15,000 bases of DNA from Cristatella mucedo (GCA_009760855.2 WPIO01000024.1:1298501-1313500), one strand, 5' to 3'; positions 1 to 8,150 are shown, numbered from the stretch's first letter. Notes: generated by a model from the letters alone, not told the origin. Numbers and translations: made by a program.

Positions 1-620
1 CCCCGCATGGCGGAGATTGAACACGCATGGGCAAGTACTATTTGAGCAACACCAAGGCCTCGCTTGCCAGACCGATCGTTGTCTTTAATCGTTAATTAGG
101 ATATCGTTATCTATAGTGCTAAAGGCAGCTGCTAGATCGAGTAGTGTTAGGGCAGTAACATTCCCGTCACTATTTCTGCAGAGGATTTCATTTGTCATAC
201 GATGGAGAGCAGTTCTAGTGGAGTGGTGTCGCTTGACTCCCGACTAAAAGCCTGCTGACAATTCATTCTTTCAATATATGCTTCAAGCTGCTTAGCAACA
301 ATATTTTCACGAAACTTTGACAAAAGAGAAAGAAAGAAAATTAAGCGGCTGTTCACTAGGACCTCTGAATCTAATCCTGGTTCTGAACTATCAGTCGAAC
401 GGTGGCAGATTTGAATGACTTGGGTACAATCCTGTTATCCAGAGTAGCACTAAAAATCTTAGTTATGGCTAGACTAAGTTGGTCTGCCAGTGAAAATCGT
501 AGAGGAAATGGTATAGGGTCATCAGCAGACGAGCTCTTTTTGCTTGACATTACTTAAGGTAGCCACATCGTATGCGGAAACCTTGGAAAATATCTTAAGG
601 AAAAGCCAAGGTGTTAAAAG
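1..620 (-). mobile_element. LINE copy A, reverse-transcriptase part (3' portion of the split element)
   Basis: This is a decayed non-LTR retrotransposon on the minus strand. The RT can be read in broken frames: a VPKSFKSATVR-like segment near 400-460, HHSTRTALHRMTNEI at 184-228 (the GFR.HSTETAL.RVTND region), and motif A as LLDLAAAFS at 118-144. The motif A aspartate is kept, while the later D of the usual AAFD is S. An in-frame stop lies just before the HHST segment. The same order of motifs occurs in copies B (4208-5040) and C (11760-12400), and the DNA is alignable by eye to both. The RT C-terminal half would lie beyond the left edge of the window. At about 620 the match to B and C stops abruptly and resumes near 2835, so this is one element split by an insertion. 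The L2/CR1-like assignment rests on these motifs and on the SRLDYCNS motif seen in copy C. Confidence 0.85.
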
Positions 621-659
621 CAATGCCATAACTCTGTGGGATTTAGCAATTTTATTTGA

Positions 660-1635
660 GCGTGTTTATAGATATTTTTCAAAAACTAAAACGACGATCG
701 GCATGTAAATTGTCTGAAACAACAAGTTTGATATAGGCCATCTTTTGATGTAACCATAGCCGTCATGTTGACAATCTGGTGACCAATAAGAATCAAAGTC
801 ACATTGTTCCAAGGACTTCAACCAAATGACTTTTTTTGGAAAATCAACAGATTTAATTACATGCACTTTAAAAATATGCTAATGTCCTCAAAAGATACGG
901 GACACTTGGTTCTAACCGGTAGCATATTTAAAAGACAGAAATAATACTTTATGTGGCATGTTAAACTGTGCATGTACGTGCAAAATAAAGTTCAAGGACA
1001 TTAAGGACGTGCACCAATACTTGCGACACCGACTGTCAAGCTAAGCCTGACGTCTGTTGAAACCAGTCAAGACCAGCTTTTACTCCACATTTCGCGTCGT
1101 AGGTATGGAAATTTCTATTCTTCAGAATTTGCCGCGTACAAAGCACAACCTTTTAGGAAGTCGCCTGTATGAACTTAAAATAGCTGGCAGCGAGACCTCG
1201 ATGTCAAAGCCCCATAACAATTGATATATGTGGCTAAGCTTTTGAATTATCTCTCTGGAGCTGCTCTGAGCTTAAGCAGTCATCATTACTGATGAAAATG
1301 AGGTTTGGTGACCCTCTGACTGCATTCATCATCGGAAACTTCAGAGCCAAAACCAGAGTATTACGACCAATAGGTTGAAAATCTGGCTTGTATTACCTGC
1401 TCATGTTGCGAAAAGATCAGAAACCTGCCTTGAAAATGGCAGTTTCTCGTCTTCAATAAAAGCAGTCTCATTCGGCTCGGACCAAAACAGTATATGGTGG
1501 CAGACAAAGCAGGTGATATACTCTGTTTAATTGCTAGCAGCTGGGTAATGAACGGCTACTGACGGTCCCTCATCAGAACAGTAATCTGTGTCTTTGTTTC
1601 TGATTGACCTGCGTCAGGCCTAAACTCCTTTTTCA
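660..1635. other. non-coding flank inside the insertion; no gene seen
   Basis: On the minus strand this is the stretch downstream of the transposase pseudogene. It probably contains the last residues and 3' non-coding part of the transposon. A 66-residue open frame at 666-866 (minus) has no recognisable domain and I treat it as chance. Nothing else was recognised. Confidence 0.4.
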
Positions 1636-1639
1636 AAAT

Positions 1640-2230
1640 CCATTTTTAGCCTCGGCATTCTTGATGCTTGCCTCGTCATGCCTTTTTATGTAATCATGCA
1701 TCGTACTCCCAGTTTGAATCCCTAACCTCTTGAAAACAGGCGTACGGCCGGACATTTCTTTGTTTTTATGTATGGCGGCATCATACGCTGCCAAATATAT
1801 GCGACACTGAAGGCTTGTTCTTTGGACACTTCAACCACATTAGATTGTGCACGGGCTCATTGTCATTTTGAGTGAGTCCATGGAAAGATTCAGTAAGCAG
1901 GTAATCCTTAGTTTTATCGACATTCACCTTCCTAGCACTTCTACTTCTTTAATAACTGCAGCGGTAACAAACTCGAACTCTTTGGAATGACTGAGTGGCT
2001 GGTTCTTGGCTGTTGCTTTCTTCCGTTTGCACCATGACGCCTCTCTATCAGGGCAATGCTTGTAATCCGGAAAAGCCTCACTCTAGAAGATATGATGGAA
2101 CGCTCTTCACGCGGCGGTTTTCATACCTTAAAGATTGTTTTTATTTTTTTAATTGCTTCTTCATGTAACTTCTGCAACTTTTATATTGTATATTTCGTTA
2201 GCCTACCCTTCCCATTGAACTTGGGTTTTG
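1640..2230 (-). pseudogene. Mutator-like (MULE-type) transposase pseudogene, C-terminal part
   Basis: Read on the minus strand from high to low coordinates, several pieces appear in the order expected of a transposase family common in arthropod and cnidarian genomes. That family is usually annotated as a Mutator-like transposase domain, which I associate with Pfam PF20700. The pieces are: GKGRLT followed, past a stop, by KLQKLHEEAI (~2150-2220); a short degraded HH segment; HCPDREASWCKRKKA (about 2014-2058); LTQNDNEPVHNLMWLKCPK (about 1820-1876); then, after a frameshift near 1800, IYLAAYDAAIHKNK and a segment with RLGIQTG (~1645-1800). The H..CP....SWC, TQN.NE..H and W..CPK signatures are the basis of the call. 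Stops and at least one frameshift make it non-functional. The N-terminal part, with any catalytic DDE residues, was not found in 2230-2830. Its family placement is from memory of the motifs, not from a search. Confidence 0.7.
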
Positions 2231-2239
2231 GTTTTGAAT

Positions 2240-2830
2240 TTATCTTTTAAATTTGAGAGATCCATTAATGCTTTGCCCCTTTGCAACATGCCTTTGCTAA
2301 ACGTCATCCTTACTAGTAGCAGGATGAATATGTATTGCTGCATTCGTACACGTGTAGGACGTACGTTTTGCTTCTTGCGTACTTGCCAGACATTTCTAGC
2401 CGCTTTCTAGCAGATATTTACGAGACGTACACGTAGGGCGCCGAGCGACAGCCAGAGCAGGCTCCAGTAGATATTTCGAACTGTAAACTATATTACCGAA
2501 TGCATTATATTACCGATCCAACTTTTTTCCTTTTCGTCAAATACAGCCCGGCGCCTTTGGGGGGATGTTAACTTCAACCAGCGACGACGTTTTGGGGGGT
2601 AGTCGTTGCGGTTAGCTTGATTCTCCCTTGCTTCTCACCCCAGCTGCTTCATTTATACAACGTACATCATGGCCTGCATTCAAGGCATCATTCGTGTATC
2701 GCGTCACAGAACGATGAGAAGAGATGACATAGCAACGCTTAGGGAACGTTGCGGTTGAAGTATCAAAGCACGTCGATTCAGTTAAGGAAATACGGATGGT
2801 CAGAGATCGCTACTCAATCGCTTTCGTCTA
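2240..2830. other. unassigned part of the insertion
   Basis: On the minus strand this lies upstream of the transposase fragment and should hold the N-terminal coding part and 5' terminal region of the transposon. Short open frames exist on both strands but show no motif I recognise. A G-rich stretch with runs of G5-G6 occurs at about 2558-2600. Confidence 0.35.
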
Positions 2831-2834
2831 GAAA

Positions 2835-4207
2835 GGCTTTAAAGGGGCACGGATGCATGATAGTTTTTTTAGTGACAAAGGCTGTAAACTGGTCAGTTAA
2901 TGACTGGGAACGACACCTCTTAAAATTAGCAGGCAAACTGTTCACCGTCTCATAACTCCGTCTCAGATCTGACTGGCAGGAATTCAGTTTGCGAGTGAAA
3001 AAATGACTCCTAGCTTTTCTAGGCTTCTGAGTGTAAACTCAGAGAAAGTCTTTGAAATGAGCTAGATCGCAATCAAACCCAAATTTTCTAAAGTGGCGTT
3101 CAAGTCTTCGAGGAGGCTCGTCAAAGGTACTCCTAAGTTTCATGTTCACTACATCAGTGACGAAATCGAGGCTGTCGGGTGAGTCTGGGTGCAGATCAAG
3201 ATGACCTGCCTCACAGACAGATTTCAAACATATCTCCTGTCAATGCTTTCTTAGTTTCGCTGCTAGACAAATTTGACGTTACCCTTCGCGTACAACGGAG
3301 CAAGAACAGTAGAACGCAATTGAGGAATAATCCGAGTTGGCAAGCCGGCAAATAACAAGGTCAATGGAACAGACGTCTTTGGTGATAATGAGATCCAGGA
3401 TACGACAACCGATAAGTGTCGTATGATTAACTTGTTCAACTGAACCAGCGTTCTCCAGACAGTTAAGAAATGGGCGGACCTAACTTTTGCTAATGTTGTC
3501 AGCTCGAACATTGGTCTCCTGCAATTGATAAAGGCCTGTCACACACCAATAGTGTACTCTGAAAACTCCCCCACAAACAAGGTTAGACAGCCAGCCAGAG
3601 GTCGGTAGGTCACAACTGTAAGAGGCACGGTCTTTGGATGTGGACCTAATAGCAATGGATTGAATTGATGGCCCATTCAAAAGCAGTAGGTCTTATATAG
3701 CCAAACGATTTGCGAACAACAATAGCAACCCTAAATGAATGAGAACCCGAATGGGGCGGCCTCAGATGCATAGCCATAAGATCAGTTCGTAATTCACCTC
3801 TCATTCAGTCAAAATGCATCCAGATTTTCCTAAACAGCCCTATTGTGGATAAGTAACCCCTTGGTTTGTTGTTAGCGGACATGTAATAGGCATCCTATAA
3901 CTCCACGACGCCGATTAAGTGACTTTGCATGCTAGGCGGCATGTAGCCGGCCTGGCAGACGCTGCATCTAAAAGTGCGAGTGGAATCTTCGTAACGGTCA
4001 GCTTTTCACAACATGCTGAGGCACGGCGTGTATGCTACTACCGTAACGAGTGATAAACGGCTTATATGGCCTAGGTTAGACAGCCGAGTGGTCGATAGGG
4101 CGAACGCAGGATGCAGGGTGACCCGTAAAAGAAAGCCCACCGGTAGGCATTGACTAATGGGGGCATCGTACCTTATGCTAAGCAAGTTCTATTCTCAGTA
4201 GCATATC
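2835..4207 (-). mobile_element. LINE copy A, endonuclease and 5' part
   Basis: Here copy A resumes after the insertion. Alignment by eye to copy C: 2835-3060 matches 12400-12650, 3060-3700 matches 12650-13340 (endonuclease), and 3940-4207 matches 13935-14250 (ORF1-like part). The APE-type endonuclease is recognisable but damaged. PLSIAGDQCSS stands where copy C has PLLIVGDLNAH, so GDLN has become GDQC. TLIGCRILDLIIT (3381-3419) stands where copy C has THIGGHILDLVII (13041-13079). A hand count of those 39 bases gives 32 identities. The ORF1-like part reads RYDAPISQCLP against RYDVAISKFLL in copy C. Copy A does not show the 142-bp duplication of copy C; 3843-3940 is shorter and poorly alignable. 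The 5' end near 4207 abuts copy B. Confidence 0.82.
3260..3690 (-). pseudogene. APE-type endonuclease domain remnant of LINE copy A
   Basis: This is the endonuclease part of the LINE polyprotein, which nicks target DNA to prime reverse transcription. Visible segments on the minus strand are GPSIQSIAIRSTSKD near 3640-3680, matching the FDS.AI..SSK segment of copy C; GDQC in place of the metal-site GDFN/GDLN motif near 3500-3530; and ILDLIIT near 3381-3400, the (G)H.LDLVIT signature. Both histidines of the TH..GH block are replaced (L and R). Frames change between segments. With these losses it cannot be active. Confidence 0.75.
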
Positions 4208-5040
4208 TGAGGACAGCTAAGGACTCTGCAGGTGAGTAGTCTGGTAGATGAGACCTGAAACCCACAAGTCACGGACTGAACATGACCGGAAAAGTACGAT
4301 TTGAACCACGCGAACGGTGCCTCGTCTTCCTGACCGATCGTTATTCTCAATCGTTCAAGAAGGATATTTCGATCAGTGGTGTCGAAGGCAGCCGATAGAT
4401 CCAGCAGCGCTAGGTAGGGGAAATTACCTTAATAATTGCTGCTTAAGATGTCATTGGTTACACGTAGGAGAGAAGTTTTAGTGGAGTACTGCTGATTGAA
4501 CCCTAATCGAAATTTTTCTGAAAGTTCATTCTTTACAATGCGTGCTGCAAGCAATCTTTGACAAAAAGAGAAACTCGGCAATAGTTTGCTAAGACCTCTG
4601 AGTTTAATCTTGGCTTTTAAGTATCGGTCTAGCGACGGCAGATTTGAAAGACTTGGGTACAACCCTCTTTTCCAGAGTAGCATTAAAATCTTATTCTGTG
4701 GCTTGGCTAATTTTGTCTGCCAATGAAGACCACAAAGGGGATGATATAGAATCTTCAGGAGACGGGCTCTTTTTACTAGACTTCAATAAGGTAGCCACAT
4801 CGGCTGCATAAACCTCGGACAATCTCTAAAGAAAAGTCACATGTTGTGACTCAACAGTTGATTTAGTCGGACAAGGCTTGATTGGAGGCATGAATGTGCA
4901 CAGTTGCTTCAAGGAAGAAGGCTGAAAACCTGAATGCCTAGCCATTAATATGTGGGGAGTTCTCAGAATTGGCCAGCAAAGTGTTGGCCCGTCTTACGAA
5001 TCTGTTTTGGGTCTGACTGACAGGACTTAGGTTGTGGAGC
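4208..5040 (-). mobile_element. LINE copy B, RT-only fragment of the same family
   Basis: An ~830-bp minus-strand fragment colinear with copy C ~11770-12590. The RT is the best preserved of the three at motif A: LLDLSAAFD at 4381-4407, followed by TTDRNILLE. GFNQQYSTKTSLLRVTNDIL lies at 4444-4503, and the C-terminal side reads WFKSYFSGHVQS then LTCRVLSC (~4210-4290), the degraded GVPQGS motif B. The fragment stops at motif B where copy A's 5' end begins, and on the other side ends near 5040 in the RT/endonuclease linker. Either it is truncated on both sides, or copy A inserted into it and B's missing 3' half lies beyond the left edge of the window. Confidence 0.83.
4429..4683 (-). pseudogene. 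reverse transcriptase fragment (fingers region), LINE copy B
   Basis: An 84-residue open segment, the longest uninterrupted RT stretch in copy B. It contains LSNLPSLDRYLKAKIK, which looks like a frameshifted version of the SYRPISNLPFLSKILEK block, then LAARIVKNELSEKFR and GFNQQYSTKTSLLRVTNDIL, which match the AKQL..HI..N.LSE.FQ.GFR..HSTETAL.RVTND block of L2/CR1-type RTs. Motif A follows in another frame at 4381-4407. It is a fragment with no start of its own. Confidence 0.8.
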
Positions 5041-5332
5041 TTGCCCGCCGAGGCAGCTCTGTGGTCGAAAGAGAAACCACTCCAACTTCGCTGGGAAAGA
5101 ATGCAGCATCGACCGATACCGGGTGGGTAGTCATAGAACGGAAGTGATGTAACTTCGTTGCCGGAAGTCTGCCGAGACTCCGCCCCGGAGTTAAGGTTTT
5201 GGCCCGGCAACTCACCTAGCCGCTTTGCATCCAAAGCAAAGTAGTGGCGGCGGCGGCGGCAGCTTCCAGGTTGCTGCTCGATTCACCACGGAGCACAACG
5301 AGAGTGGCCTCGTCTAGATCCTCGTGTGGTCC
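5041..5332. promoter_or_regulatory. GC-rich, promoter-like segment with two ETS-type motifs
   Basis: Base composition changes sharply just beyond the end of LINE copy B. CGGAAGTGA at 5139-5147 and CCGGAAGT at 5161-5168 match the GGAA core of ETS/GABP sites that are common in TATA-less animal promoters. On the minus strand a donor-like GGTGAGT occurs near 5212-5220. Overlapping minus-strand open frames (5027-5234) are low in recognisable content. A promoter or first exon of an unseen gene is possible, as is simply the 5' part of another repeat. The call rests on motif and composition only. Confidence 0.25.
5246..5260. repeat. (GGC)5 trinucleotide run
   Basis: Five perfect GGC units followed by AGC, inside the GC-rich segment. 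Short microsatellite. Confidence 0.9.
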
Positions 5333-5392
5333 GAGGTAGTCACATCACGCTTGAGGTAGTCACATAACCTTTCTAGATAGTCGCCCGTACGC
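5333..5392. repeat. 20-bp tandem array, about three units
   Basis: Two close units (gaggtagtcacatcacgctt at 5333-5352 and gaggtagtcacataaccttt at 5353-5372) are followed by a diverged third (ctagatagtcgcccgtacgc at 5373-5392). The core is (G/T)AG(G/A)TAGTC. This is a small degenerate minisatellite next to the GC-rich segment. Confidence 0.7.
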
Positions 5393-5880
5393 TTAGCAGC
5401 ACTGACTAGTACGCCAACGACTGGGCATGCTCTTGCTTATTTTATCTGGAAAGGAAATAGAGGGGTTCTGATTGGATACGTCCTTCATTCTAGACTGGAT
5501 AGAAGCAGTATGTCAAATATCCGTTATAAGCTTAGGAGACGCGTTCTCGTTTACTAACTGCCATCCTTAGAAACTGTTTGCGAAGTCGTTGAAAGCCATT
5601 CCCCCCCCGACAGTGACAAGGTTATGGTCACAGCGGACTGCGTCTGGAACAAATTAATACATTACGGATAGCATGCGAAGAGTTTATGCCGCACAACGAA
5701 CGGAGGCAAAAGTGTGCACGAGCATTTCAACTGAAGTCAGCCGATGCCGACTTTGTGTCTGCTCTAGCCATAAAACTGCGATGAATTACGCCCTGCGTGG
5801 CTGCTCTTACCTTTCTATGTCTCTTGACTTTGAATTTTATTTTTCTAGCATTTCATTTAGTTGTGGCTGCTGAAAATCCG
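5393..5880. other. unassigned spacer upstream of the Kunitz-like pseudogene
   Basis: No domain or repeat recognised apart from a C8 run at 5601-5608. A plus-strand open frame of 66 codons at 5673-5873 is unremarkable. Confidence 0.4.
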
Positions 5881-5882
5881 TC

Positions 5883-5890
5883 TATATAAG
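5883..5890 (+). promoter_or_regulatory. TATA box candidate for the Kunitz-like gene
   Basis: TATATAAG followed by GCAGGC. It stands about 80 bases before an ATG at 5964 that opens a signal-peptide-like frame, so a transcription start near 5912-5916 would give a short leader of about 50 bases. The support is the match plus its position; no strong initiator motif is seen at the expected distance. Confidence 0.4.
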
Positions 5891-5963
5891 GCAGGCATTT
5901 TCATCCTCGAAGCAGCGAACTGATATCTTATTTATCAAAAAGAGGCGACTCTACGTTGCTTCT

Positions 5964-6032
5964 ATGCATCAATACGAATTCGTAATATTAATTGCACGAG
6001 CCTAGTTATTTCTAACCTGTGCAGCCTCGTGT
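5964..6032 (+). pseudogene. decayed signal-peptide exon (exon 1 of Kunitz-like gene)
   Basis: The ATG at 5964 opens MHQYEFVILIARA, then an in-frame TAG at 6003-6005, then LFLTCAASC up to a TAA at 6033. Read through the stop, this is a short polar start, a hydrophobic core and small residues before the end, the pattern of a secretory signal peptide of about 20-23 residues. GT dinucleotides at 6029 and 6031 could be the donor; neither is a strong match, and neither gives an obviously compatible phase with the next exon's acceptor (phase 0 at 6142). The premature stop, weak donor and damaged second exon together indicate a pseudogene. Alternatively this is a chance hydrophobic frame; its position between the TATA box and the Kunitz-like exon is the main argument against that. 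Confidence 0.45.
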
Positions 6033-6141
6033 TAACTATGTATAATTAAGCTTCAAAATACCGATTGTATCTATCCTCAAGCACTTCTGGATGAGGCGTA
6101 CGTGATATTGTGCTTAGACGAGACGAGTCTTGATCTTGCAG

Positions 6142-6336
6142 GCGGGTTGCCCAAACAAGGGAAAGCTACAGAAGTGTGCCGGACACCTTGCAGTTCGATA
6201 TCACTGGAATTTCAACCAAACTGAGTGCATCACCACGGGTACCTATCGGGCAAGCTTCGCGATTGCAGCAGTTCGAGGTACCGTATACAGCTCCAGTATC
6301 GTTCGCTCGCAGTCTGTCCTACTGACTATCTTGTGA
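6142..6336 (+). pseudogene. Kunitz/BPTI-type domain exon, first half recognisable, second half degraded
   Basis: The exon follows an acceptor-like tcttgatcttgcag ending at 6141. Translation from 6142 begins AGCPNKGKLQKCAGHLAVRY and continues HWNFNQTEC. The first two cysteines (6148-6150 and 6175-6177) are separated by eight residues, as in BPTI C5-C14. RYHWN falls where BPTI has RYFYN, and the third cysteine (6226-6228) follows N after five residues, as C30 does. There is one extra residue between cysteine 2 and the RY. Next, YRASFAIAAVR occupies the place of the YGGC.GN.N.F block, with the fourth cysteine replaced by S and the GG lost. No later cysteines remain before the stop at 6334-6336. 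Kunitz domains inhibit serine proteases and are greatly expanded among tick secreted proteins. With half the disulphides missing this copy would not fold. A sequon NQT is present. Confidence 0.6.
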
Positions 6337-6339
6337 AAT

Positions 6340-7230
6340 TGTACTGCGTATAAATGCACTATTTCGTAGAAGGAACAAGCGTCTATATCTCTCCAACGAG
6401 ATTGAGCCAGAGAATAGTGGTATATAGACAAAACTGTGTGGCGGTGGCGACCATTGGACGTCGGAACTTTTTTCTTGCAGAGTTTCCAATAACAGCGACC
6501 ATGCGCTCACAGAGTCGGCGCTTTAGAAAGCCTGTATTAGATTCTAGAAAGGCTGGAATGTGCTGCACATACAGCGCACAGTGGTCAAAGCAGAAGCCAC
6601 ACCTCTAACTATTTTGTGCTCGTTGACATTTCGCATGCTATCACAAATTATTTGATCATTCTTTCTTTACAGCATAAGTAAAGTGCCTAAAAAGAGAGTA
6701 CGCTCACTGAGGACATGCTGGAATGTATTGAGCCTGCTAAAAGCGGGCAAAGCGGAAGCTCTGGAGTAATCTTTTCGCTTTTCTCCGGCTATCCTACGCC
6801 CGCCCTTGTGTAGGCTAAGCTTTTCAGCAGAATGCAGTAACCCACCGTTACTGCTACAGGCAGCACACCTGCCCAAGTAGTTTCAATAGAGTGCAGAGCC
6901 CCATAGCTCCTGATATGGCTAGCGCATCTGCCCAAGTCACCGCCAGTGTCTAACTCAGCCGGTTCTTTCCTGGCAGCCACTTCCATTCTTTCATATCTCC
7001 CGATAATCAATCGCGGCTTCCGCCGTGCTATTTAAGAACCGAAGAATCAATTATCATAATAAATTGTTCAGCTCTTAATGGTCTCTTAACTGGAGCCGTA
7101 TGAGGATAGCACAGGCTGGGTTGATAGAGAGTCGCCGATGCCTGCACTAACTGCATACCGCCTGTTAATTCGGCGCCTTGGGCCTTGGTTTCTTCTGAGC
7201 GGGCAAGCCAGTTGGAGCAATTACCTGGCG
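6340..7230. other. unassigned; one strong acceptor-like site
   Basis: No domain recognised on either strand. A pyrimidine-rich tract ending in cttgcag at 6464-6480 is a good match to a 3' splice site. The 42 codons behind it (6482 to a TAA at 6605-6607) contain two adjacent cysteines but no family signature. A further acceptor-like tract ends near 6672. Overlapping open frames on both strands at 6354-6608 and 6383-6568 are likely shadows. Confidence 0.35.
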
Positions 7231-7233
7231 CAC

Positions 7234-7605
7234 AGATCGGACCAGCCCTGCCCATCGCACAAGGGGTGGGCTAAACGTCTGCTGCATAAGTCGGCTCGTC
7301 CCTCCGGCTTAGACACGGATGAGGCTGAACGCATGCCACGTGGATCGGATAACGTAAACGTCAGCAGATTCAACAGCCTCATTTACATCCTAGCAGAACA
7401 GCACTGGCTGCTTTCACCTGGCTTGCAGTGGCCACACAGAAGGGCCTACTTGGGAAATCGAATCAAATCTATGGCCTAGAGAATCTTGTTTGAGCTCCTT
7501 ACCGATGGATGAAGACCGGGCGGCGCCAATTCCTCTCTATGTCAGACCGGTAGGTGTGCGCTGAACGTCTGCCATGCGAATCGGACCAGCTCCCATTCCT
7601 TCAAA
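7234..7605. repeat. degenerate ~54-bp repeat, two tandem units plus a displaced partial one
   Basis: The core gct(a/g)aacg(t/c)(c/a)tg occurs at 7270-7281, 7324-7335 and 7560-7571, all on the plus strand. A companion block atcggaccagc at 7236-7246 recurs exactly at 7580-7590, and related forms (gtcggctcg, gatcggata) stand near 7290 and 7343. The first two units are about 54 bases apart; the third is displaced by about 236 bases. This is a worn minisatellite or a repeated module of an unidentified element. A 113-codon plus-strand frame at 7138-7479 runs through it without a recognisable domain. Confidence 0.45.
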
Positions 7606-7985
7606 TCCGAGGAGCGAGGCAGAGGTGGTCGCGACGTGCAATGCATGGACGGATTCAAACATTGCGACGCTGCGCACCACGAAGACCTATCACGGCTTTA
7701 GCTACCCTCCCCAACGGTTATTTACGGGCCCCTATTAGAGGCTCGTCAAAAAAAATAGTGCCTGCACATCACAGAGTTCGAACCAAATTTCGTTGGCCTT
7801 CAATCGTCCCGGTTTGGTCCCGGTTTGGCCCAGAGTGGAATGAATCATCCTTAAGAAAATTTTAATGAAAATGCATTTGATATGGTGCCTCGGAGAACTC
7901 AATCTCTTTCTAGGCACTTTATATTTACTGCAAAGGAAGCACGATAGAGTGGTTATCATGCTCGATAGACAAGAATAACATGGAT
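7606..7985. other. unassigned; one 11-bp direct repeat
   Basis: Nothing recognised except cccggtttggt at 7808-7818 directly followed by cccggtttggc at 7819-7829. The open frames here (7554-7865 plus, part of 7735-8151 minus) show no domain; the latter overlaps a SINE remnant. Confidence 0.4.
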
Positions 7986-7986
7986 A

Positions 7987-8016
7987 GGGGTGACATGCAC
8001 AGGGTTGACATGCAAG
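7987..8016. repeat. 15-bp tandem duplication
   Basis: ggggtgacatgcaca (7987-8001) is directly followed by gggttgacatgcaag (8002-8016), with a diverged third unit upstream (agaataacatggata). It sits just beyond the 3' side of the minus-strand SINE remnant and may be part of its tail. Confidence 0.65.
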
Positions 8017-8059
8017 TTTGGTTAATGGCAGCGTGCACAGTGTCAGCACACATAAGCAC

Positions 8060-8150
8060 ATAAAGGACACTTCACATATGCCACGGCGCTTGAGCCCGCG
8101 ACCTCTATCATCAAATACATTAACCTTGATCTCGGCCGTTACGGGTAGCA
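8060..8150 (-). mobile_element. tRNA-derived SINE remnant (SINE-1)
   Basis: On the minus strand an A-box-like GGCCGAGATCAAGG (8124-8137) is followed by GGTCGCGGGCTCAAGCGCC (box B part at 8085-8097) and then CGTGGCATATGTGAAG. The order and much of the sequence match SINE-3 at 14640-14787 (GGCCCAGTGGTTAAGG, GGTCGTGGGCTCGAGCTCC, CGTGGCTTATGTAAGG). The A-to-B spacing is shorter here. It is a remnant of an RNA polymerase III-type retroposon and its boundaries are approximate. Confidence 0.6.

Larger units (their letters stand above)
640..2830. mobile_element. ~2.2-kb insertion splitting LINE copy A; Mutator-like transposon remnant
   Basis: Relative to LINE copies B and C, copy A carries about 2.2 kb of unrelated sequence between its RT part (ending ~620) and the part continuing toward the endonuclease (resuming ~2835). 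Copies B and C have only a few tens of bases at this place. The insertion contains a minus-strand transposase pseudogene at ~1640-2230. I could not identify convincing terminal inverted repeats or a target-site duplication, so the ends are uncertain by some tens of bases. A weak resemblance (gttaaaag near 613, tttaaagg near 2839) is not good enough to call a duplication. The element is old: it has stops and frameshifts throughout. Confidence 0.65.

Noticed and set aside
666-866. 66-codon minus-strand open frame
   Set aside because: It is inside the insertion, with no recognisable motif and a length expected by chance.
613-2846. Target-site duplication gttaaaag / tttaaagg around the insertion
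   Set aside because: Two mismatches in eight bases of AT-rich sequence, at boundaries known only approximately; not distinguishable from chance.
5027-5234. Two overlapping minus-strand open frames (62 and 98 codons)
   Set aside because: They are GC-rich DNA open in two frames at once, contain no domain, and partly run into LINE copy B. This suggests low stop-codon density and not coding.
6243-6608. Overlapping open frames on both strands
   Set aside because: They are mutual shadows without conserved motifs; only the Kunitz-like segment ending at 6336 has a recognisable pattern.
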